The notes under the pieces are model-generated. The model worked only from the letters and a program-made list of their open reading frames with translations. It had not been told where the DNA came from and did no database searches. The translations under genes were made by a program, and so were the position numbers. Positions 7,918 through 15,696 of a stretch of 15,696 nt of DNA are shown one piece after another (position 1 is the first letter of the stretch; every line of letters begins with the position of its first letter). Source of the DNA: Isotricha intestinalis (lineage: Eukaryota > Ciliophora > Litostomatea > Vestibuliferida > Isotrichidae); the NCBI GenBank assembly GCA_023807065.1, contig JAJJLU010000868.1, positions 1 to 15,696 on the forward strand, in the 5' to 3' direction.

Positions 7918-10233
7918 ATGAAACCAAAAAGCGAAAGTGTGAAAGTAGCAATCCGTGTCCGTCCAATGAATTCACGTGAGAAGCAAGAGAAATCAACAAT
8001 ATGCATATCCGTAGATAACACAAACAACACAGTAGCAGCAACATCATCGAAAAATGAAACAAAGACGTTTCAATTTGATTATGTGTACGACATGGATTCT
8101 ACTCAGCGTCAAGTATACGATGAAGTGGCTTTTCCAATAGTAGATTCTATATTCCAAGGTTACAATGGAACAGTATTTGCTTATGGTCAAACTGGATGTG
8201 GTAAAACTTTCACTATGATGGGAATTATTAATGATCCTAATTTAAGAGGTGTCGTTCCTAATGCTTTCGATCATATTTTTGGATATATTAAAACTGAAGG
8301 AACTAGTAAAAAATTTTTAGTTAGATGTTCCTTTGTTGAAATTTATAATGAAGAAGTTAGAGATTTACTGAGTAAAAGTGATAAAGCTCTTGAAGTTAGA
8401 GAAGATCCTAAAAAAGGAATATTTGTTAAAGAATTAACTTATATTAGTATAAGTAATACTAATGATATTCAAAAATGTCTTGAAAGAGGAAACAATAATA
8501 GACATGTTGGTGCTACAAGTATGAATGATAAAAGCTCTCGTTCACATAGTTTATTTACTGTTTATTTAGAAATAGAAGAAGGTGAAGAGAAAAATAAAAA
8601 AATAAGAAGTGGAAAATTAAATTTAGTGGATTTAGCAGGAAGTGAAAGAGTAGGGAAAACAAATGCGACTGGAAAAACATTTGATGAAGGGAAAAAAATT
8701 AATTTAAGTTTAACAGCTCTTGGATCTGTAATAGATGCTTTAGCATCGAATAGAAAGCATATTCCATACAAAGACTCTAAATTAACAAGATTACTTGCAG
8801 ATTCATTAGGAGGAAATACAAAAACAGTAATGTTTGCTAATGTTTCTCCTGCTTCTTTTAATTATGAAGAAACTGTTGGAACTTTGAGATACGCTTCAAG
8901 AGCAAAATTAATTAAAAATGCTCCTAAAATTAATGAAGATCCTAAAGATGCTTTGTTAAGGAAATATGAAGAAGAAATTAAAGCTCTTAAAGCTCAATTA
9001 GGAAATAATGGAATTGGTAATAATGTTAATTTAGGAGTTGAAAGTAATGGGAATGATGAAGAAAAAGAAATGTTACTTAGAAAAATTAAAGAATTAGAAA
9101 GTGGGATGATTAATGGGAATAATAATAATATTATTATTAGTAATAATAATAATAATAAAGAAGAATTAGAAAAAATTGAAAGAGAAAATGAAGAAGAAAG
9201 AAGAAAATTTAAAGAATATAGAGAACAACAAATTAAAAATGCTGAAGAAATGGAAAAAAAATATCAAAAATTAGAAGAAGAGAAAAAAAAGGAGGAACAA
9301 GAATTACAGAATAATATGAAAAAATTACAAGAAAGAGTAAAATATTTATCAGATGAAATAGAAGATTTAAAATATGATAATGAGAAAGACAGAGCAGATT
9401 TCTTAGAAAATATAAAAGGAATAAATAGAGATAATATGTTATATAAAGGGATAATAAAATATTTATTAAGTGATGTAGAATTAAGGAAAATAATAGATAT
9501 GAGTAGATATAATGAAGATAATGACACTTGGAAAATTCATCCTTTTACAATAAGAGAAAAACAACTTTTACTTCCAAATGTAAAACCAAGTCAAGTTCCA
9601 ACTTTTATAGAAGGAAATTTACATCGAAGAGAAATATTAATGGATGATAACAATAATGGAAGAAGTAATAGATTTGAAGATAATGATTATGATAATGATG
9701 ATTGTAATAATAATGGTGATTCTAATTATGATAATTTAATGAGAGAAAGTAAATTTAAGAAAGATTATTCTTTAGAAAGGAATAATTCTATGAAAAAATT
9801 AGTTTTATCGAATGAAAAATTGAAAGTATCTAAAAAACCAATTAATTTTAGTTCAAATATTAGAGAAAATAAATTGTATAAAAAAGAGTCTACAGATAAT
9901 ATTTTTAGAGGAAATCAAAATAATATTAATGTGAATAATACAAATATAAGTATTTTAATGCAGAAAGAAAGAGAAAAATATGAGCAACTTAAAAATATTA
10001 GTCCAATAAATAACAATAATAATAGTTTAATGAATTCATCTTCACATAGAAAAATCATATCATTAAAACCAATTAAAAAACAAGGAAAATTAGTTTTAGA
10101 CCCTATAAGAGGAGGAAACTCAAATAAATTAGAAGTTTCATTTAAAGCTACTTTAGAATTAGGAGGATATAATCCTATTGGAAATAATATTAGATTAAGT
10201 CAAATTAATGAACATGAACATGAAAATTATTGA
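7918..10233 (+). CDS. Kinesin-2 family motor protein, 771 aa
   Basis: A plus-end microtubule motor; kinesin-2 members drive anterograde intraflagellar transport in cilia. The motor domain covers residues 8-340: R-V-R-P (13-16), P-loop G-Q-T-G-C-G-K-T (90-97), switch I N-D-K-S-S-R-S-H (203-210), switch II D-L-A-G-S-E (238-243) and H-I-P-Y-K-D-S-K-L-T-R-L-L (281-293). The neck I-N-E-D-P-K-D-A-L-L-R (338-348) is the hallmark of kinesin-2. The stalk is coiled coil to about residue 500, interrupted by an Asn/Ile-rich insert (362-415). The tail is Asn-rich and basic. The P-loop has Cys94 where Thr is usual. KIF3A/B-like versus homodimeric OSM-3-like cannot be decided here. The first 250 bp are far richer in GC (about 32-43% per 60 bp by hand count) than the stalk (about 20%). 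The frame ends at TGA. Confidence 0.95.
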   Translation: MKPKSESVKVAIRVRPMNSREKQEKSTICISVDNTNNTVAATSSKNETKTFQFDYVYDMDSTQRQVYDEVAFPIVDSIFQGYNGTVFAYGQTGCGKTFTMMGIINDPNLRGVVPNAFDHIFGYIKTEGTSKKFLVRCSFVEIYNEEVRDLLSKSDKALEVREDPKKGIFVKELTYISISNTNDIQKCLERGNNNRHVGATSMNDKSSRSHSLFTVYLEIEEGEEKNKKIRSGKLNLVDLAGSERVGKTNATGKTFDEGKKINLSLTALGSVIDALASNRKHIPYKDSKLTRLLADSLGGNTKTVMFANVSPASFNYEETVGTLRYASRAKLIKNAPKINEDPKDALLRKYEEEIKALKAQLGNNGIGNNVNLGVESNGNDEEKEMLLRKIKELESGMINGNNNNIIISNNNNNKEELEKIERENEEERRKFKEYREQQIKNAEEMEKKYQKLEEEKKKEEQELQNNMKKLQERVKYLSDEIEDLKYDNEKDRADFLENIKGINRDNMLYKGIIKYLLSDVELRKIIDMSRYNEDNDTWKIHPFTIREKQLLLPNVKPSQVPTFIEGNLHRREILMDDNNNGRSNRFEDNDYDNDDCNNNGDSNYDNLMRESKFKKDYSLERNNSMKKLVLSNEKLKVSKKPINFSSNIRENKLYKKESTDNIFRGNQNNINVNNTNISILMQKEREKYEQLKNISPINNNNNSLMNSSSHRKIISLKPIKKQGKLVLDPIRGGNSNKLEVSFKATLELGGYNPIGNNIRLSQINEHEHENY
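9118..9156 (+). repeat. In-frame AAT/ATT microsatellite in the kinesin stalk
   Basis: Runs of AAT and then ATT triplets encode four Asn, three Ile, a Ser and five Asn (residues 401-413). Because AAT and ATT are reverse complements, the two halves can pair as a hairpin. It lies between two coiled-coil segments and is probably a flexible, length-variable linker. Confidence 0.8.
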
Positions 10234-10591
10234 AACTATTTTTTATTATTTTTTTATATATTTGTATATTTTAAAAGGAAAATATTTTTTCTTAAATTAA
10301 TATATTCATACTTAAAAAAAATTTTATATTCTTATTAATAAAAAATATTGAAATTAAATTTAAAAAAATTTGATAATCAATTAAAAGAATTTGAAAAGAT
10401 AATAATGATAAAGATATATAACTAAAATTTGTATTAATTATTTTAAATGTTTATTTTATTTCAAGTATTTTAATACTTTATAAAAAATTGTACAATTTCA
10501 AATAAAATTTATATACACGAAAAAAAAACCTAATTTTATTAAAAAGCATATTATTTATAAAATAAACCAACAATTTCAATTATCCCTATAA
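10234..10591. other. Convergent intergenic region, kinesin / PKG
   Basis: This 358-bp region lies between the two 3' ends. It is A/T runs and short TATA-like tracts with stops in every frame. I see no RNA gene, strong hairpin or distinct repeat. Confidence 0.55.
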
Positions 10592-13500
10592 TTAAAAATT
10601 ATCAAACCAGGATTTAGCTTCTTTATTTAAATTATTATTATTTTTATTTATTTCTTCAATATTAATAATAACATCTTTATCAAATCTTATTTTATCATTT
10701 TTTTTTTTATTTTCAATTTTTTCTTTTTGTATAAAATTTAAAAACGGACTTGATATATTATTTAATATATTTTCTTCATTTAATTTAACAATTAAAGGAT
10801 AAAAAGGAGGTTCTAATTTTCTTCTTTTTAACATTTTAAAATTAAAATTTTTAAAAAATTCCAATTTACAAATATCTTTAAAATTACAAATTCTTTTTTT
10901 TTCATCTTTTTCTAAAATTTTTTCAATAAATTGTTTGAAAAAAAGATTATTTTTACTTTCATTTTCTTGATAATCAATATTTTTATTTAATATTTCTTTA
11001 TAAACAGTATCAATATTTAAAGCATTTTTTCCAAAAGGAAATTCTCCATAATATAAATAAAATAAAATAATACCAACACTCCAATAATCACAAGAATAAG
11101 AATATTCTTTTCCATTTAAAATTTCTGGAGCAATATAAAAAGGAGTACCAATTAAAGTTTTAGTTTTATTATTTTTTATTCTTTTTGAGCATGAAAAATC
11201 TATTAATTTAATATATCCTTTTTCATTTATTATTATATTTTCTAATTTTATATCTCTATGAATTATTCCTCTACTTTTTAAATTATCTAATATTAAAAAA
11301 AGAGAAGCAGCATAAAATTTTATTAAATTTATATTTTTATAATTTTTATTCATTTCTATATATTCTGCTAAAGAAATTCCATTTATATATTCTTCTACAA
11401 AAAAACACCAATGATTATTTCTTAATGTTTTTACATATGAAATTATAAATGGATGATCTAATCTTTTTGATGCTTTTTTTTCATTTATTATACAACAACT
11501 AATTTTATTTTTTGCATTTTTTCTATTTTGATAATCAACATAAATTGCTTTAATTACATAAAAATATATTTTATTATGTACTAAATATATTTTACTATTT
11601 TTCCCATTATATAATGTTGATATATAAAATAATTTACTTGGAAATAATTCTATATCTTCTAAACATAATTTTTCCTTTATTAAATTATTTATATTTGAAT
11701 TTGATAATAATTCATAAAAATTATTTTTATCTAAAGAATATAATAATAATTCATCAGAAGAACATTTAATTTCACTTTGAGCATTTTTTTCATTTAATAC
11801 AAATATTTCACCAAAAGAATTTCCTTCATAATATTCTTTATAAGTTAAATCATCAACTTTAAATTTAGTTTTTCCTTTAATAATATAATAAACTTTTTGA
11901 ACTAAATCTCCTTTATTAATAATTATATCGTTTTTTTTAAATTTTTCAATTTTTAATTTTTTAATGAACCTAAATAATTCAAATCCAGTGATTTGATGAA
12001 ATAAATAAATTTTTTTAATATTAAAGATAAATTGTCTTAAATTAATTTCTCCAATAAAAATATTTTCTAAAAAATCTTCATAATAACATTCATAAGTAAT
12101 TAATTGATTAGAATTAACTGAAATATTTAAAGGATTTTCTCCAAAAAAAAATTCCATTCCAATAATATCTCCTGGAAAAAAAGTAATATTTTTAGTATTT
12201 TTATTTAAAGTTTTTTTAATTGCTATTCCACTTATAATTATACAAATTTTTTTATATTTTCTTTTTATATTGTTATTTTCTTTTTCTAAATCATATATTA
12301 AATCACCTTTTTTATATTCTTTAAATTTAAAAATTGGAAATATTTTTTCATAATTTTTATCTATCATTTCATCCAATATTAATTCTTTTGATAAAGTATT
12401 TTTTAAGAAATTAAACATAATTTCTTTTTTAAAATCAATTCCAAAAACTTCAATAAAAGAAAAAGCATGAAAAACATTACAAGAAGTATCTTCTTTAGCA
12501 ATTAATTGATAATTTAAATTATGATTAAAAATATTATTATATTCTAATATATCTTCATTATTATCTTCAAAAGATTTTATTAAATCAAAATAATCTCCAC
12601 TTTTATAATTATTAATTTCATTTCCTTTATCATCAATTAAAATTAATTCTCCATTTAAAATCTCAAATAAACAATTTAAATCTTCAATTACATGTCCTTT
12701 TTTAAAATATAAATGAGTAACTAAATATTCTAAATTTTCAATTATATCTAAATCAAAATAAGAAAAAATAATACAATTAAAAGAATTTTTAGATAATATT
12801 TCTCTTGAAATTTCAATAAAAGAATTAATATCAATAATATAAAAATTTAAATCTGAAGAAGCAGTAGCATTATAATTTCTTTTATTATTTTCTTTAATTA
12901 AAGCAAATTCTCCAAAAATATTTCCTTCATATAAAAATAATTTTTTTTCTTTTGAGTTAATTTCAACTTTCCCATTTTTAATTATAAAAATACAACTTCC
13001 TACATCTCCTTTAAAAAAAATAGATGATTTTTCATCAATTTGAAATTCTTTTAATTCTCTCATTAAATAATTTAAAGTTTCTTTCTTTATTTTATAAAAT
13101 AAATAATAATGAGATAAAATTTTTGAAATGTTTATTTCTTCATTTGAAGAAATAATTTGTTCTGAAAATTCATAATTAATACTTTTTTCATCTTCGTTTA
13201 TTTCTTCTTCTATTGAATATTCATTTATTGGATTTGTTGTTTTTATAAAATTATTTTTATTATTATTATTTAATTTTATTGTTGTTTTATATCTTTTTAT
13301 ACTTGTTCGATTCCTAATAAAATTTTGAGTTTTTGAATATTCTTCTTTATAAGTTTCATGCATTTTTAAATTTGGAAAAAAAAAATTTTCTAAACTTTTT
13401 GTTTTTTTTAATTCATGATGAAATATATTTAAAGATATATTTCTTTTAAATTTTAATAAATTATTTGGAGTTTTTTTTAGAATCATTGAATGAAAAATTT

Positions 13501-13699
13501 TCTTACTTTTACCTCTTATTATTTTTTCTGTTGTTAATTTATGATAAAACATTTTTTTTGAAAGATTTTTTCTTATTAATTTAGTCATTGTTCTATTTTT
13601 ATTTGTATTTTCTAGTGCTATATCTTCATCGTATTGAGGAATAAAAAGTTCTTTTTTTTTTAAATCACCTCCTTTTTTACAATAAGGACAACTTCCCAT
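10592..13699 (-). CDS. PKG: cGMP-dependent-type protein kinase with four cyclic-nucleotide-binding modules, 1035 aa
   Basis: An AGC-group Ser/Thr kinase. The N-terminus M-G-S-C-P-Y-C fits N-myristoylation at Gly2 plus palmitoylation at Cys4/Cys7, so membrane attachment is likely. Four CNB-like modules lie at about 195-305, 310-420, 440-550 and 560-670. Only the first has a good phosphate-binding cassette (F-G-E-F-A-L-I, 262-268, with Arg274). The fourth has F-G-E (629-631) but Ala640 in place of the Arg; the second and third lack the motif. Kinase domain, 690-950: Lys717, Glu740, H-R-D-I-K-L-E-N (814-821), D-F-S (834-836, normally DFG) and G-T-P-F-Y-I-A-P-E (851-859). The glycine-rich loop (698-707) is poor. 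The C-terminus S-W-F-D-N-F resembles the W-D-x-D-F end of PKGs. Four CNBs before the kinase is the alveolate PKG arrangement. An in-frame TAA lies directly before the ATG. No introns. Confidence 0.9.
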   Translation of the reverse strand: MGSCPYCKKGGDLKKKELFIPQYDEDIALENTNKNRTMTKLIRKNLSKKMFYHKLTTEKIIRGKSKKIFHSMILKKTPNNLLKFKRNISLNIFHHELKKTKSLENFFFPNLKMHETYKEEYSKTQNFIRNRTSIKRYKTTIKLNNNNKNNFIKTTNPINEYSIEEEINEDEKSINYEFSEQIISSNEEINISKILSHYYLFYKIKKETLNYLMRELKEFQIDEKSSIFFKGDVGSCIFIIKNGKVEINSKEKKLFLYEGNIFGEFALIKENNKRNYNATASSDLNFYIIDINSFIEISREILSKNSFNCIIFSYFDLDIIENLEYLVTHLYFKKGHVIEDLNCLFEILNGELILIDDKGNEINNYKSGDYFDLIKSFEDNNEDILEYNNIFNHNLNYQLIAKEDTSCNVFHAFSFIEVFGIDFKKEIMFNFLKNTLSKELILDEMIDKNYEKIFPIFKFKEYKKGDLIYDLEKENNNIKRKYKKICIIISGIAIKKTLNKNTKNITFFPGDIIGMEFFFGENPLNISVNSNQLITYECYYEDFLENIFIGEINLRQFIFNIKKIYLFHQITGFELFRFIKKLKIEKFKKNDIIINKGDLVQKVYYIIKGKTKFKVDDLTYKEYYEGNSFGEIFVLNEKNAQSEIKCSSDELLLYSLDKNNFYELLSNSNINNLIKEKLCLEDIELFPSKLFYISTLYNGKNSKIYLVHNKIYFYVIKAIYVDYQNRKNAKNKISCCIINEKKASKRLDHPFIISYVKTLRNNHWCFFVEEYINGISLAEYIEMNKNYKNINLIKFYAASLFLILDNLKSRGIIHRDIKLENIIINEKGYIKLIDFSCSKRIKNNKTKTLIGTPFYIAPEILNGKEYSYSCDYWSVGIILFYLYYGEFPFGKNALNIDTVYKEILNKNIDYQENESKNNLFFKQFIEKILEKDEKKRICNFKDICKLEFFKNFNFKMLKRRKLEPPFYPLIVKLNEENILNNISSPFLNFIQKEKIENKKKNDKIRFDKDVIINIEEINKNNNNLNKEAKSWFDNF

Positions 13700-13832
13700 T
13701 TATTACTTTATTTTACTATTTAATATATGAATTTTTTTTTTAATGAAAAAAAATAAATAAATATATAATATCATATTATTTTTTAAAATCTTTGATTATA
13801 TAAAACTACAAATATATTTTTTTTCTTTTTTT
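13700..13832. promoter_or_regulatory. Short tandem spacer upstream of PKG
   Basis: Just 133 bp lie between the stop of the upstream minus-strand gene and the PKG start, so it must hold both a 3' end and the PKG promoter. It is almost pure A/T with long T runs on the plus strand. No specific element stands out. Confidence 0.4.
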
Positions 13833-15475
13833 TTACTTATTAATTACTTTTTTTATTATTTTTTTTTTATTTAATCTTATAAAATTTTCCAATGAATTAT
13901 CTGTAGTTAAATATAATTTTGCTTGATTGAATAATTTACCATCAGAAATAGATTGTAAAGAAATAGAATTAGATTCTTGTTTATTTCCTTTAACATTTAA
14001 ATTATCATTAGTAACAATACATAAATTATTTTTCTTATTTTTATCTTTTTTCTCATTTTTTGAATTAGTTGAATAATAATTATCATTACTATTAATTTCA
14101 TATAAAGGATCTTCTAAATTTAAAGTTAAAGTTTGTTTTTTAATAATTTTCTTAACATTTGAAAAGTTATTTGATTCACTTGGAGATTTTAATTTTGAAT
14201 TTTCTGCTGTTTTTAATTCTTTAGAATTTTTAACAGTTAAACTATTATCATTTGAATCGTATAAATTATAATAATTTAATTTTGCACTAAAATTCTTCTT
14301 ATTATCATTATTTTTTTCTTTTAAGAAATAATTAATATTAGATAATTTAATTGCTTTATTATTCTTATTTTTATTTCTAATTTGATTTTTTATTATTGAA
14401 TTATCTGACATAAAAGATTTTGATATTGAAATTGTATGAGATATTCTTTGAGAATTATATTTTAAATTTGTTTTTGATTTTATTTGTTTTTCATTTTCAG
14501 AATGATTATATTTCTTATTTGATTGAGACGGATATAATAAATTATTTTTTTTGTTTGTTTTATTTCTAGTTTTTTTTTTTGATTTTTTATTCGGACTTAA
14601 TAATGAAATTTTCGATATTTTTAATGATTGTTCTTGAGAAAATATTAATTTTGATAAATAAATATTATTATTGAAAGAATTTCTTTTATAATAACTATTT
14701 CTATCATCATTTGATAATACATTTAAAGAATTTATTGATTTTGATACATTTATATTTTTGTATGATTTTTTTTTAATTTTACTTTCATATTTATAAGTAT
14801 TAAATGCTGAATTAATTGGTTTTGAATTATAATCATTAATTTTATTATATGTTTTTTGTTTTTCTCTCATTTTTTTATCATAAGAAGAATGCTTTGATGA
14901 ATGCAGTTTATTTTTAGAAGAATATTTAGTTAAATTATTACTATTTTCAGTTAAATACTTTGAATAATATTTTGAATTATATTCTTTATTTGTTTTTGGA
15001 TGAAAAGAATAATTTTCACTTTCTTTTATTTGATAAATTATTCTTAAAGTTTCTAAATAAGTTTCTTTATATTTATAATGATCATATAGTCTTAAAAATG
15101 ATGAATTATAAATATTATTTATATATTCTTTTAATTTTATTTCGAATTTTATAATATTAATTCTCCATTTATTAATAATATTTAATTTCTTCATTTTTAA
15201 GTTTTTTGAATATATTTTTATTAGGTTCTTTAATATATTATCAATTTGTTTATCATCATTTTCAATAAATTTATCATAAATTTGGTTTCCTAATTCTAAA
15301 TAAAAATTAATAATAATATACTTTTTTTATTTGACTTTAATAATATTTCTTTAAGTACATTATTACAAGATTCTTTATTCTCAAAATATTTTTTTTCCCT
15401 TCCAATAAAAATTTTATTATTAACTATACCATTTTTTTCAAGAAAATAAGATAATTTCCCTAAGTATATTTTCAT
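13833..15475 (-). CDS. Ser/Asn/Lys-rich hypothetical protein, 538 aa, two exons
   Basis: Exon 1 (15475-15322) and exon 2 (15295-13833) are joined across a 26-nt intron that splits a Lys codon. Together they give 1617 nt, or 538 residues plus TAA. The ATG at 15475 has an in-frame TAA 18 nt upstream. An internal Met at residue 86 begins the part of exon 2 that looks like a complete gene on its own, but the upstream 85 residues are continuous and coding-like. Residues 1-150 are mainly helical, with several Tyr and Leu heptads, and contain F-H-P-K-T-N-K (149-155), a short motif of a type I associate with structural proteins of ciliates. The remaining 380 residues are low-complexity Ser/Asn/Lys/Tyr, probably disordered. 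No enzyme or membrane feature is visible. I do not recognise the family. It is transcribed toward PKG, in tandem. Confidence 0.75.
15082..15143 (+). repeat. Inner arm of a 62-nt perfect inverted repeat
   Basis: These 62 bases, inside exon 2 of the Ser/Asn/Lys-rich gene, are identical to the reverse complement of 15635-15696. The match starts TCATATAG and ends TTTATTTC; beyond it the sequences diverge at once (GAATTT here, TTAAAC in the other copy). Confidence 0.95.
15296..15321 (-). other. Intron of the Ser/Asn/Lys-rich gene, 26 nt
   Basis: On the coding strand it begins GTATATTA and ends TATTTAG. Read through, the exon 1 frame stops at that TAG. Splicing joins K-K to L-G-N-Q in one frame, which then runs unbroken to the stop at 13833. 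It resembles the two introns of the coiled-coil gene in length and ends. Confidence 0.85.
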
Positions 15476-15634
15476 TTGAAAAAAAAAATTTATTTAAGAA
15501 AAAAAATATAGTTTAATAAATTATTTTAAATAAAATAAAATTTAATAATCCAATTGAATAATTTATTAAATAGAATCTTAATTATTAAATAATTAATTAA
15601 TAAATAAATTGAAGAAAAATAAAAAATAGTTTAA
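15476..15634. other. Upstream region of the last gene
   Basis: This 159-bp stretch lies between the ATG of the Ser/Asn/Lys-rich gene and the terminal inverted repeat. It is almost entirely A and T, with A-rich runs and TTAAT/AATTAA motifs, and presumably includes the promoter. If the inverted repeat is a chimera, the right part of this stretch may not be contiguous with the gene in the genome. Confidence 0.4.
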
Positions 15635-15696
15635 GAAATAAAATTAAAAGAATATATAAATAATATTTATAATTCATCATTTTTAAGACTATATGA
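15635..15696 (-). repeat. Terminal arm of a 62-nt perfect inverted repeat
   Basis: The last 62 bases repeat 15082-15143 in inverted orientation with no mismatch, and the copy runs right to the window edge, so the true repeat may be longer. On the plus strand it reads as 20 codons of the Ser/Asn/Lys-rich protein (E-I-K-L-K-E-Y-I-N-N), with an in-frame TAA just before it. It is either a genuine inverted duplication or a fold-back chimera from DNA amplification. Confidence 0.9.

Noticed and set aside
7832..9527. Minus-strand frames (7832-8062, 8562-8771, 9264-9527) across the kinesin gene
   Set aside because: They overlap conserved motor or coiled-coil sequence antisense, and the Phe/Leu/Ser-rich products look like shadows.
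14960..15154. Plus-strand 64-codon frame opposite the last gene
   Set aside because: Antisense to exon 2 of the Ser/Asn/Lys-rich gene; hydrophobic by complement only.
1..15696. CRISPR array, transposon, phage defence system or bacterial operon
   Set aside because: No spaced repeats, transposase or integrase motifs, or prokaryotic gene order; every recognisable gene is eukaryotic.

Overview
The window looks like one end of a macronuclear chromosome from a ciliate, read inward from its telomere. The first 17 bases are two and a half copies of a C-rich heptamer, CCCCAAT, on the strand expected at a left-hand end. The DNA is very AT-rich, intergenic gaps are short, and the only introns I can establish are 25, 26 and 28 nt long with GT...AG ends. 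TAA, TAG and TGA all end genes, and none interrupts about 3,800 codons, so the genetic code is the standard one. That excludes Tetrahymena- or Paramecium-type codes. A standard code, extreme AT content, tiny introns and a CCCCAAT telomere together fit a litostome (for example a rumen entodiniomorph). This assignment is an inference.

Layout. Bases 1-942 are the telomere and subtelomeric DNA, with coding-like fragments broken by frame changes. At 943-1599 (-) lies an Asn/Lys-rich hypothetical protein. At 1732-2049 (-) there is a second broken coding-like stretch. A three-finger C2H2 protein follows at 2268-2831 (+). A coiled-coil gene of three exons (3366-4480, -) is divergent from the splicing factor Crooked-neck/Clf1 (4554-6536, +), with only 73 bp between the start codons. 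Clf1 converges on a Rab-family GTPase (6739-7449, -). A 468-bp divergent promoter separates the Rab gene from a kinesin-2 motor (7918-10233, +). The kinesin converges on a PKG-type protein kinase with four cyclic-nucleotide-binding modules (10592-13699, -). Last comes a two-exon Ser/Asn/Lys-rich hypothetical gene (13833-15475, -). The final 62 bases are an exact inverted copy of part of that last gene.

Functionally these are ordinary eukaryotic housekeeping and ciliary genes: pre-mRNA splicing (Clf1), ciliary transport (kinesin-2), membrane traffic (Rab), cyclic-nucleotide signalling (PKG) and possible DNA binding (zinc finger). Nothing suggests an operon or a dedicated multi-gene system.

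The most notable signals are the telomere repeat, the tiny introns, the PKG with mostly degenerate nucleotide sites, block-wise alternation of A-ending and T-ending synonymous codons inside genes, and the terminal inverted repeat. That last one looks like either a genuine fold-back or an amplification chimera.
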